Below are positions 57,101-64,000 of a stretch of 64,000 nucleotides of DNA, piece by piece. The stretch's first letter is position 1. Each line of letters begins with the position of its first letter. This DNA comes from Thermohalobaculum sp039187815 (GTDB taxonomy: Bacteria; Pseudomonadota; Alphaproteobacteria; Rhodobacterales; Rhodobacteraceae): the NCBI GenBank assembly GCA_039187815.1, contig JBCCZI010000001.1:60086-124085 (forward strand). Direction: 5' to 3'. The position numbers were made by a program, and so were the translations under genes. A model generated the notes under the pieces. It was not told the DNA's origin. It made no database searches and saw only the letters and a program-made list of their open reading frames with translations.

Positions 57101-57412
57101 GATGGTCTGCGGTTTTGGGAAGACGCGCGCGCCGATGGCATGGATGCGGAGGCCTTGGCCGAGAGCTTCGTCGCCAGCCCCGAGTTTGCCGCGCGGTTTG
57201 GTGGGCCGGATCCGGCCGATGCGCTCTATGTGACCGAGCTCTATGACAATGTGCTCGGACGCGGCGGGGACCCCGACGGCGCTGCGTTTTGGGAGGGCCA
57301 GCTCGCGGCCGGGGACAGCCGGGCCGAGGTGCTCTTGGCCTTTGCCGAGAGCCCCGAGAACCTTGCTGGGACGGCCGAGGACACCGAGCCCGGGCTCTGG
57401 GTGCTTGGCTGA
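54143..57412 (+). CDS. CSLREA/Ig-like/beta-helix/DUF4214 surface protein
   Basis: 1089 residues, acidic. After an N-terminal domain of about 215 residues come four tandem Ig/cadherin-like modules of about 95 residues (from about 219, 313, 408 and 505), each with DPDGDAL-like, TVTASDGE-like and LDQSA-type strands. A CSLREA motif (GLTSLREAVTEVNAG) opens a beta-helix part (about 612-905). The DUF4214 domain at the C-terminus (about 970-1080) has FWEDARADGMDAEALAESFV and VLGRGGDPDGAAFWEGQLA. It has no signal peptide. Same module set as the 1293-residue protein at 17.9 kb but in a different order. Adhesin or matrix role is inferred. Confidence 0.82.
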   Translation: MEDEIDGLGTASLRFAAGDPGLFAAEEGASLGALESASPSEIIYLTANQTGPLADLRYVLESTSADFGGSSEAGFTGTITGLSVFDGPVGDGALLYSVADFALPLAQLFDGSLPGGADAVDLALFSGVNRITAVGPEIDTAALANTRLAGETDVVVGAEREDTAIVAGLAADFVATGAVESFLLEGLSTPFLAQFDSIEVIRFDDGEVSVEALLGLDNAPPQVDVPISDQDATVGAAFEFTLPPGTFSDPDGDALSVVASTPGWLAFDAGTGLFSGTPAEADVGAATVTVTASDGELTALDSFEITVMAAPVENQAPVVANPVADQSAIVGTGFTLILPGDVFSDPDGDDLTLSANPPDWLVFDPATRVLTGTPGEGDIGTATVTVTASDGEFTADEVFEIVIEAEAINQAPVVDVPVLDQSATAGTPFSLTLPGETFSDPDGDALSLTAVTPAWLMFDAATGVFSGTPAETDVGTAAVTVTASDGALTVDDSFDIAVAAAPIENQAPVLDVPLLDQMATVGAEFSLTIPPDTFSDPDEDALTLSASLPDWLSFDPATAVLSGTPLAEDLGTATVTISATDGEFAITDAFDILVEAEPIASIIVTTALDIVDAEDGLTSLREAVTEVNAGSGTEPELITFDPSLAGERFTLTGGEIAISNAVVIDGTGVQPIISGDAAGDDVLTGAGLTDLVTTRSTLGDAALLNNSRIFGTTADVTFRAVTLTGGVAPLVSFENPETEESFASAFGGAINSLGTLTIEDSLIAGNLASTRLGRSDILSDDETADGGAILSTGDLTISNSTLSDNEVEALGQARGGGVFVQAFDADGGALTLLADSQITGNRAVSDILAQGGGAAVAPGTLDIQSGAITGNVAITDFVSVEDNTLVEPPAAPATSPPGESFVGGGGGTILGTMGTDTVTYAHARAEVALAADANMVTVTLADDTVDVLAGIERVVLTDGSWLLGLAHEADTVYRLFVAAFGRAPDEDGLRFWEDARADGMDAEALAESFVASPEFAARFGGPDPADALYVTELYDNVLGRGGDPDGAAFWEGQLAAGDSRAEVLLAFAESPENLAGTAEDTEPGLWVLG

Positions 57413-57428
57413 GCGAAGGGAGGCGGGC

Positions 57429-59798
57429 ATGCGCACCACAAGACGGGCGATCCTTGGGGCGGGTGTGGCCGCGGCATCGCTGCTGGCCGCTCGGCCGGTG
57501 GGCGCGCAGAGCATCGATGTCATGCGCTCCACGGGCCGCTCCATCGAGCGGGCGATCCGCAGCCAGGTCGGCCGCGCGCTGAGGCCCGAGCTCGAGGTGC
57601 GCGGCGCCTATGACGCCCCGCCGCCGGCCATCGCGATCTCTCCCGACAGCGGTTATCTGGCCATGGTGGATGGCGGAGGCGGCCTGCGGATCATCGACAT
57701 GGTCGACGGCCACCAGGTCCACCGGGCAGAGGGCGCTTGGCGTGCTGTGGCGCTTGGTGCCGGCGGGCGTCCGGCCCTGGCGCTCGGGCGGTCTGGAGAG
57801 GTCTCGGCGGCCGATCGGTGGCACGCGGCACCGGGGCGCGCTCTGAACATTGACGGTACGGCATCGGCGATTGCGCTCGGTGGAGATCGCGGCTTCATCG
57901 GCCGGCGCGACGGTGCGCTGGTGGTGCTGGACACCGCCGATTGGTCGACGCTCGCCACGCATAGGGGCGAGCAGCGCATCACGGCCCTGGCCGCCTCTCC
58001 CGACGGCGCGTTTGCGCTGGCCGGCGATGAGGATGGCGGGCTGCTCGCCTATGCCGAGGCCGGTGCGACCTCTGTCCAGGGCTGGGATGCCGATACCGTG
58101 ACAGCGATCGCGCACATCACCGGTCCGCTCTTTGCGGCTGGCGATCAGGATGGCGAGTTCGCCCTCATCGATGCCTCGGCGCCCGAGATGGTGGCCGAGT
58201 GGCGGGCCCATCGTGATGCAATCACCGGCATCGCCGGGCTTGAGAACGGCTTTGTCACCGGCGATGAGGACGGGGTGCTGCGGATCTGGAACAGCCGTGG
58301 CCAAGAGGTCGCCGAGCTCGAGGATGTCTGGGACGGCGGCATCACGGCGCTCGGCGTCCTGCGTCGGGCCGGCAGCGAACGGCTGGTTGTCGCGGGCCCC
58401 GATCGGGCCGTCCATCTGGTCGAGATCGCCAGCCCGCGGCCTGTGGCTCAGCTCCATGCGACGCGCACGGGCTGGGGCGTCGTGGACAGGCTCGGCCGCT
58501 TTGACGGCGATGCCACCGCGCTGCAGGACATCGCCTGGCGGGACGATGATCTGCGCCTGCCGGTCGAGAACTTCTCGGCACGCTATTTCGAACCCGGGCT
58601 GTTCGCCAAGCACGGGCCAGCGCGCGGAGGGTTCCTTACCAGCCCAGCCGATGCGGTGCCTGAGGGGCTCTATGCTCCGCCCGGTGTCCGCATCGAAGTG
58701 GCCGAGGAGCCAGCCTCGGCGGGCGCGCCCCTGCGGCTCGAGATCGAGGCGATCGCCGCGCGCCCGAACGAGGTGCAGTTCCTCCGCCTGTTCCACAACG
58801 GCAAGCGGGTGCCAGACAGCCTGATCCAAGAGACCGGGCGCGAGAGCGGGGATCTGCGCCGGATCCGCTATGCGGCCATGCTGACCTCGGCGCCCGGCCC
58901 CAACCGGGTGCAAGCCGTGGCCCGAGGCTGGGCCGAGATCGACAGCGTGCCGGCCGAGGTGTCGGTCGATGCGCCTGGGGGCGGCACCGGGGCTTTGCGC
59001 GTCACCGGCATCGGCATCGACCGCTATGCCGGGCGCCGGCTTAGGTTGAATTATGCGGTGGCCGATGCCAAGGCCGTGACCGAGGCCCTATCGCGCCGCG
59101 CCGGCCGCGCCTTTGCCGATGTGACCCGCGATGTGTTGACCGACCGCCAGGCCAAACGCGGCCCCGTCGCCGATAGCTTCGAGCGCCTCCGCACCACCGC
59201 GCCTGAGGATGTCGCGGTCATATTCCTGGCCGGCCATGCGCGGACTGTGGGCGCAGAGTGGTACTTCCTCCCCCAAGAGCTCACCGATCTCGAGAACACC
59301 AGCGAGGTGCGCCGTCTCGGCATCTCCGACGGCCAATTGGCCGAGATCCTGACCGCCATTCCGGCCCAGCGGGTGCTGTTGGTGATCGATGCCTGCCAAT
59401 CCGGAGCCGTGGTCGAGCGCTTCGAGGCCGCCTTTGGTCAGCGCCGGGCCTTGCAGGAGCTCAAACGCCGCACGGGCGTCGCAGTCATCGCCGCCACCCG
59501 GGCCGATCAGCTGGCCAAGGAATACGCCGTGCTCCGCCATGGGCTGCTCAGCTATGTGGTGCTCGAGGCGCTGGGCCCCGGGCCGGGCGGGCGCCTGACG
59601 GCCGACCGCAACCCCGCGGACGGCCAAACCACAGCGGCCGAGCTCAAAGCCTATGTGGAGGCCCGTGCACCGGCCTTGGCCGCCGAGTTGGACGCCCGGA
59701 TTGAGGGGGAGAGCGGCCCCCGTGGTCAGTTCTCCCAGCGCGTGCCGGTCACGCCGGTCGGCCTGGTCTCGGGCCCCGATTTCGCGTTGGCGCGATAG
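57429..59798 (+). CDS. Tat-signal caspase-like (peptidase C14) protein with WD40-like repeats
   Basis: 789 residues. The N-terminus MRTTRRAILGAGVAAASLLA is a twin-arginine-type signal with AQ-S cleavage context, so export to the periplasm is predicted. About residues 55-330 contain beta-propeller-like repeats (for example GYLAMVDGGGGLRIIDMVDG). A linker DRLGRFDGDATALQDIAW and an Ig-like region follow. The caspase fold (about 515-770) has His603 in FLAGHARTV and Cys656 in LVIDACQSGAV, the catalytic dyad. Bacterial caspase/metacaspase-like proteins cleave substrates in stress or defence contexts. GGGAGG precedes the ATG at 57429, 17 bp after the surface-protein stop, so co-transcription is likely. 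Confidence 0.85.
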   Translation: MRTTRRAILGAGVAAASLLAARPVGAQSIDVMRSTGRSIERAIRSQVGRALRPELEVRGAYDAPPPAIAISPDSGYLAMVDGGGGLRIIDMVDGHQVHRAEGAWRAVALGAGGRPALALGRSGEVSAADRWHAAPGRALNIDGTASAIALGGDRGFIGRRDGALVVLDTADWSTLATHRGEQRITALAASPDGAFALAGDEDGGLLAYAEAGATSVQGWDADTVTAIAHITGPLFAAGDQDGEFALIDASAPEMVAEWRAHRDAITGIAGLENGFVTGDEDGVLRIWNSRGQEVAELEDVWDGGITALGVLRRAGSERLVVAGPDRAVHLVEIASPRPVAQLHATRTGWGVVDRLGRFDGDATALQDIAWRDDDLRLPVENFSARYFEPGLFAKHGPARGGFLTSPADAVPEGLYAPPGVRIEVAEEPASAGAPLRLEIEAIAARPNEVQFLRLFHNGKRVPDSLIQETGRESGDLRRIRYAAMLTSAPGPNRVQAVARGWAEIDSVPAEVSVDAPGGGTGALRVTGIGIDRYAGRRLRLNYAVADAKAVTEALSRRAGRAFADVTRDVLTDRQAKRGPVADSFERLRTTAPEDVAVIFLAGHARTVGAEWYFLPQELTDLENTSEVRRLGISDGQLAEILTAIPAQRVLLVIDACQSGAVVERFEAAFGQRRALQELKRRTGVAVIAATRADQLAKEYAVLRHGLLSYVVLEALGPGPGGRLTADRNPADGQTTAAELKAYVEARAPALAAELDARIEGESGPRGQFSQRVPVTPVGLVSGPDFALAR

Positions 59799-59902
59799 GC
59801 CGGTCAGCACCGATCGAGCGTTTTGACGACGGGCCCTTGCGGTCTGGCTGCCTGTGCCCCACCTTAGCAGCTGGCCGTGGCCCCCCGGGCCGTCTCGCTT
59901 TC

Positions 59903-59934
59903 ACTATGGCGCGCTGCGCGGCACGTGCCATAGT
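59903..59934. repeat. 8-bp inverted repeat between the caspase-like and pseudo-ABC genes
   Basis: ACTATGGC and GCCATAGT are perfect inverted copies separated by 16 bases rich in GC. It may be a terminator for the caspase transcript or an operator for the gene beginning at 59988. The longer gap here (189 bp) suggests a promoter for the pseudo-ABC gene. Confidence 0.4.
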
Positions 59935-59987
59935 CTTGCTAGCGGTCCCTAGACGCCCCAAAACCTCCGCGACCGGACGGACCCTCC

Positions 59988-62900
59988 ATGGAACGATCGC
60001 TGTTCTCCTTCATCTGGACCCATTCGCGCCGCGATCAGATCATTCTGCTCGCCGTGACGGTGCTGTCCTTCCCCTTGCTCTATGCGACGCTCGAGCTGCC
60101 AAAGCGGATCGTCAACGACGCGATCGGGGCCGAGAGCGATCGCATTGCGCTGTTCGGAACCGAGCTCTCGCAAGTCCAGTTCCTCGGCTTGCTCTGCATC
60201 GGGTTTTTGCTGGCGGTGATTGCCAGTGGTCTGATGAAGATGCAGGTCAACACCATGAAGGGCGTGTTGGCCGAGCGCCTGCTCCGCCGCTTCCGCTATC
60301 TGATGATCAGCCGGATTTTGCGCTTCCCGAGCCGCACCTTCCGGCGCACCTCGCAGGGCGAGCTGATCGCGATGGTCACCAGCGAGGCCGAGCCGCTTGG
60401 CGGCATCATGGGCGATGCGGTCGCGCAACCGGTCTTCCAGGCCGGGCAGATGCTGACCATCATGACCTTCCTGTTTTTGCAGAGCGTCTGGCTAGGGTTG
60501 GCCGCGGTTGCGCTGATCCCCTTGCAGGCCTGGCTGATCCCCATGCTGCAGCGCCGGATCAACGTCCTGCAGAAACAGCGGGTGGCCGAGGTGCGGCGCC
60601 TGGCCGAGCAGATCGGCGACACCACGGCGAATGTGGGAGAGCTGCGCCTGGCCGGCGGGGTGCCGCTGACGCTGGCGAGTTTCACTTCACGCCTGGGGCG
60701 GCTCTTCGAGATCCGCTTCCAGATCTACCAGAAAAAGTTCTTTATGAAGTTTCTCAACAACTTCATCACGCAGCTGACGCCGTTCTTTTTCTATTCGGTG
60801 GGCGGGTATCTGGCGATCAAGGGCGAGCTGTCTGTCGGCGCGCTGGTCGCCGCCATTGCAGCCTATAAGGACATCGCGGCGCCCTGGAAGGAGCTCCTGA
60901 CCTATTACAACCAGGTGCAGGAGATGAGCCTGCGCTACTCCACCATCACCGAACGCCTGGCGCCGACGGGTATGGTGCCCCAAGAGCTGTTCGAGGGCCG
61001 ACCCGCCGAGATCCCACGCCTGAACGGCGAGATCGTGCTCGAGGATGTGAGTGTGATCGAAGCCGATGGCAGCGCCTTGCTCGAGCGCGTGGCCGCCCGC
61101 ATTCCGCCAGGCTCGATGGTCGCGATCCAAAGCAACAGCGCCCTCGAGCGCCGCGCCATGGGCGAGCTCTTGACCCGCGAGATCGTGCCCTCGAGCGGCA
61201 GTCTGACGATCGCCGGCCGGCCGCTCAACACGCTGCACCAAGCAGCGATTGCCGAGCGCATCGGCTATGCCCGGCAGACCCCGTACCTCTTCAACGGCAC
61301 AATCGGCTCGAACGTGAAGATGCCGCTCAGAACCGCGCCGGTCGTGGGCGAGGCGCTGCCCCCCGAGATCGCAGCGGCCGTCGAGGAGGCCGAACGCACC
61401 GGCAACAGCGCCGATCCGGCCGACGTCTCCTGGTATGATCCGGCCCAGCATGGCTTTGAGAGCGAACAGGCGCTGCGCGATTGGTGGCTGAGCTTGATCG
61501 AGGCAATGGGTACGGATGGCTTTCTGTTCCGACGCGGGCTCGACACCCGGCTTGATCCCCAGCACGCGCCCGGCTTGGCCGAAACGATCGCCGAGCTGCG
61601 CCCCGAGATTGCGCGGCGCATCACCGAAGCGGGGCTCGACTGTGCCGTCCACCGCTTTGATCCCGAGCGCTTCAACCCGGGCCTGGCGGTCGGCGGCAAC
61701 CTGCTCTTTGCCGCAACGCGCCGGGCTGTCACCCCGGAGGAGACCGCAGCGGACCCGCATTTCCATGCGCTCTTTGAGGAGCTGGGTCTCCAGGATAAAA
61801 TCTTCGGTCTCGGCCTCGGCATCCTCGACGTCCTCGCCAGTACCTTCGGTGAAGTGGGCACGGCGCACCCGCTGTTCCTACGCCTTGGTCTGTCGGCCGA
61901 GATGTTTGAACGGCTGATGCGAATCGACGAGATCCGGCGCACCGAGGGCAAAGCCGGGCTCTGCCCAGACGACCGCGCCCTGGTGATGGCGCTGCCCGCC
62001 TGGCTCTCGACCGAGCAGCTGGGCGCGCCCTTCCCCGAGGCGATCGAGGCGAAGATCCTGGCGATCCGCAAGGCCCGTGGCGAGGAGCTACGTGCCCGCG
62101 CTGCCCCGCTGTTCGATGCGATCGAACCCGAGCGCTGTACGACCGGGCTCACCATTCTGGAGAACGCGATCTATGGCAAAGTGACCCGGGACGCGGGGCA
62201 GGGGGCCGAAAAGCTGCGCGATCTGGTGGCCGAGATCCTGATGGAGGCGGGTCTCAAGGGGCCGATTGCCGCGACGATCTTCGATGTGGAGACAGGGCTT
62301 GGCGGCTCGAATTTGCCCCCCATAGCCCATGAGCGGATCGCCTTTGTGCGCGCTGCGATCAAGCGCCCCGATATCCTGATCCTCGACCGCGCATTGGCCA
62401 GCCATTCGGCCGAGCAGCGCGTCGCCACCCGCAACCGGCTGCGCAAGCTGATGCCGCAAACCACACTGATCTTCCTCGAAGAGCATTTCGAGCGGCCCGA
62501 GAGCTATGACGTCTTCATTGCGATCACCGATGGCCGGCCGGTGACCCAGCTCGCCGCTGAGCCGGTCGCCGATCCCGATTTGGGCATGAGCGATGCGGTG
62601 ACGAAAAAGCTCCGCGCGCTCGAAAAAGTGTCTTTGTTCGCAGGGCTTGAGCGGGCGCAGCTGCGGCTGCTCGCCTTTGCGTCGCGGTGGTTCTCGGCGG
62701 TGGAAGGGCAGTACATCTTCAGCCATGGGGATCCCCCGGATGGCGCCTATCTCCTGGTTGAGGGCACGGCCGAGTTGCGCTGGCCCAATGCCGACAGCCA
62801 GCAGGGGCCATTGACCATCGTCGAGCCGGGCCGGCTGATCGGTGATCTCTCGGTGATCCAGGGCGAGCCACGCAATCTCGACATGGTGGCGCGGGAGCCG

Positions 62901-63080
62901 ATCAAGGGCCTGCGGATCGGCGCGGATGAGCTCCGCACGATCATCGAGAGCGATCCGGCCGTGGCCACCCGGCTGTTGCGCACCGTGTCAGGGTATCTTG
63001 TCGAGGTCGCCAGCCGCCTGCATGACGCCCGCCAACGTCTGCCGGGCGAGGCGAAGGATGCCGAGCGCACGGATGCCTGA
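59988..63080 (+). CDS. pseudo-ABC exporter with large nucleotide-domain insertion and cyclic-nucleotide-binding domain
   Basis: 1030 residues. Residues about 15-310 form an ABC exporter membrane domain (six helices). The nucleotide-binding domain is eroded: the Walker A site reads MVAIQSNSALERRAMG without GxxGxGK(S/T); a Q-loop YARQTPYLFNG remains near 426; about 330 inserted residues follow; the signature is GLGGSNLPPIAHERIAF; Walker B is DILILDRALAS with the catalytic Glu replaced; the H-loop is EEHFE. A CNMP-binding domain (about 880-990: LFAGLERAQLRLLAFASRWF, IFSHGDPPDGAYLLVEG) ends the chain. Transport is unlikely to be ATP-driven; it may be a regulated scaffold or channel. No C39 or CLD domain of type I secretion was seen. 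Confidence 0.82.
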   Translation: MERSLFSFIWTHSRRDQIILLAVTVLSFPLLYATLELPKRIVNDAIGAESDRIALFGTELSQVQFLGLLCIGFLLAVIASGLMKMQVNTMKGVLAERLLRRFRYLMISRILRFPSRTFRRTSQGELIAMVTSEAEPLGGIMGDAVAQPVFQAGQMLTIMTFLFLQSVWLGLAAVALIPLQAWLIPMLQRRINVLQKQRVAEVRRLAEQIGDTTANVGELRLAGGVPLTLASFTSRLGRLFEIRFQIYQKKFFMKFLNNFITQLTPFFFYSVGGYLAIKGELSVGALVAAIAAYKDIAAPWKELLTYYNQVQEMSLRYSTITERLAPTGMVPQELFEGRPAEIPRLNGEIVLEDVSVIEADGSALLERVAARIPPGSMVAIQSNSALERRAMGELLTREIVPSSGSLTIAGRPLNTLHQAAIAERIGYARQTPYLFNGTIGSNVKMPLRTAPVVGEALPPEIAAAVEEAERTGNSADPADVSWYDPAQHGFESEQALRDWWLSLIEAMGTDGFLFRRGLDTRLDPQHAPGLAETIAELRPEIARRITEAGLDCAVHRFDPERFNPGLAVGGNLLFAATRRAVTPEETAADPHFHALFEELGLQDKIFGLGLGILDVLASTFGEVGTAHPLFLRLGLSAEMFERLMRIDEIRRTEGKAGLCPDDRALVMALPAWLSTEQLGAPFPEAIEAKILAIRKARGEELRARAAPLFDAIEPERCTTGLTILENAIYGKVTRDAGQGAEKLRDLVAEILMEAGLKGPIAATIFDVETGLGGSNLPPIAHERIAFVRAAIKRPDILILDRALASHSAEQRVATRNRLRKLMPQTTLIFLEEHFERPESYDVFIAITDGRPVTQLAAEPVADPDLGMSDAVTKKLRALEKVSLFAGLERAQLRLLAFASRWFSAVEGQYIFSHGDPPDGAYLLVEGTAELRWPNADSQQGPLTIVEPGRLIGDLSVIQGEPRNLDMVAREPIKGLRIGADELRTIIESDPAVATRLLRTVSGYLVEVASRLHDARQRLPGEAKDAERTDA

Positions 63081-63095
63081 TTGCCATGCCCACGG

Positions 63096-63950
63096 TCAGG
63101 GGCGCAGGGCGAGATGGGCGCGCAAATGGTCGATCATGGCGCGCACCTTCTGCGGCAGAATGCTGCGGCTGGGATAGACGACAAAGGCCGCGGTCTCGAA
63201 GCTGGTGGCCGTTGCTGCATGGTCGGGAAAGACATCGACCAGCCGGCCCTGGGCGATGTCCTCATCGATCAACCAGTCCGGCAGCAGCGCGGGGCCTAGG
63301 CCGGCCAAGGCCGCTTGGCGGAGGCTGCTGGCGGGAGAGAGCACGATGTCGCCGGCAACGGGAACCGTGATCTCGGCCCCGTCTGCTCTGCGGAACCGCC
63401 ACGCTGTTTGGTAGGCTCGGAGCGAGAAGAGCAGACATCGATGGTGCGCAAGGTCCGCGGGTTCGGTGAGGCCCTGGGCGCCTGCCAAATGGGCCGGGCT
63501 TGCGACCACACGGTAGCGTGTGGGCATCAGCTTGGCCGCGACCACATCGCCCTCGATGGCAGGGCCAAGCCGGATAGCCAGATCGATCCGCTCCGCCACC
63601 AGATCCAACATCGCATCGGTGAAGAGGCAGTCGAGCGACAACTCGGGATAGCGCGCACGGGACGCGGGGAGCGCCGGGAGAACGCAGCGCTGGCCGAAGG
63701 TCATCGAGGCTGTGAGCCGTAAGCTGCTGCGCGGGGCGCGTCCGGCGGCTTGGGCCTCGGTCCGCGCGCGGTCCAGCTCCTCGAGCACTGTGTCGATCCG
63801 GGCCAGATAGACGCTGCCGGCCTCGGTCAGGCTCATCGAGCGGGCGGTGCGCTGGATGAGACGCCGACCGAGCCGGACACCCGCGGGGAGGATGAGTTGG
63901 GACTGGCGTTGCGCGGGGCGACGGATTGATTGGCGCAGATCTGGTCGCAT
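63096..63950 (-). pseudogene. LysR-type regulator with disrupted 5' end
   Basis: The frame encodes the LysR family from the end of the helix-turn-helix domain (RLIQRTARSMSLTEAGSVYL) through a complete effector-binding domain (about 85-285: TASMTFGQRCVLPALPA, DLAIRLGPAIEGDV, FPDHAATATSF). The recognition-helix part expected upstream is not found intact in any of the three frames before the window ends; the stretch from 63950 back to 64000 contains an in-frame stop (EAV*). It may be a frameshifted pseudogene, or a sequencing indel may have broken it. It converges on the pseudo-ABC gene (15-bp gap). Confidence 0.6.
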
Positions 63951-64000
63951 CGCAGTGGATCGCGGCTGCTTTCGGCGGTTTCAGACGGCCTCCTGCCATG

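Noticed and set aside
59988..63080. Type I secretion ABC exporter for the DUF4214 protein
   Set aside because: No C39 or C39-like domain, ATPase motifs are degenerate, and no membrane-fusion or TolC partner is nearby.

Overview
The window reads as a high-G+C chromosomal segment of an alphaproteobacterium, most likely a purple (anoxygenic phototrophic) relative of the Rhodobacterales. Supporting signs: a light-harvesting beta/alpha polypeptide pair preceded by two perfect TGT-N12-ACA palindromes (the PpsR/CrtJ recognition pattern), the conserved block serS-surE-pcm-nlpD / DUF815 ATPase / yajC-secDF-Mth938, a DUF2853 protein, hutF-type histidine degradation, and a decayed gene ending in a VPLPA-CTERM-like sorting tail. 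I saw no tRNA, rRNA, CRISPR array, insertion sequence or prophage. The only structural RNA is the small SRP RNA (ffs). Assignments rest on reading the sequence; no database search was run.

Layout. 1-11.2 kb: a GGDEF/EAL protein, MOSC protein, TadE-like pilus protein, DUF2853, a BASS-like transporter, a globin, NudC, ffs, a DUF2157 membrane protein, then dnaX-ybaB-recR-zincin. 11.2-17.7 kb: the antenna operon with its repressor sites, the hut genes (hutIH divergent from hutF) and metG. 17.9-24.2 kb: a 1293-residue beta-helix/Ig-like/DUF4214 surface protein, then a three-gene operon of an ArsR repressor, a transglutaminase-fold protein and an ArsP/YraQ permease, started by a 52-bp element with perfect 22-bp inverted arms. 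24.0-30.4 kb: two small membrane proteins, pentapeptide protein plus prfC, a SnoaL-like protein, a secreted PilJ-domain protein and an orphan ABC ATPase. 30.5-43.8 kb: export and envelope housekeeping (tatABC, DUF815 ATPase, nlpD-like, pcm, surE, AAC(3)-like, serS, a second pentapeptide protein, a 26-residue membrane peptide, yajC, fused secDF, Mth938). 44-52.7 kb: sodB, rarD, and amino-acid/peptide metabolism (amidotransferase, prolidase-like amidohydrolase, gamma-glutamyltransferase, TauE, MetX-like and SHMT-like pair). 52.9-63.1 kb: four same-strand genes for an outer-membrane barrel, a second CSLREA/Ig/DUF4214 surface protein, a Tat-signal caspase-like protein, and a pseudo-ABC exporter fused to a cyclic-nucleotide-binding domain. 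A LysR regulator with a disrupted 5' end closes the window.

The parts most worth following up are the orphan antenna operon whose alpha chain lacks the usual C-terminal tryptophan; the arsR-transglutaminase-permease operon with its large operator; and the 52.9-63.1 kb surface/caspase/pseudo-ABC cluster.
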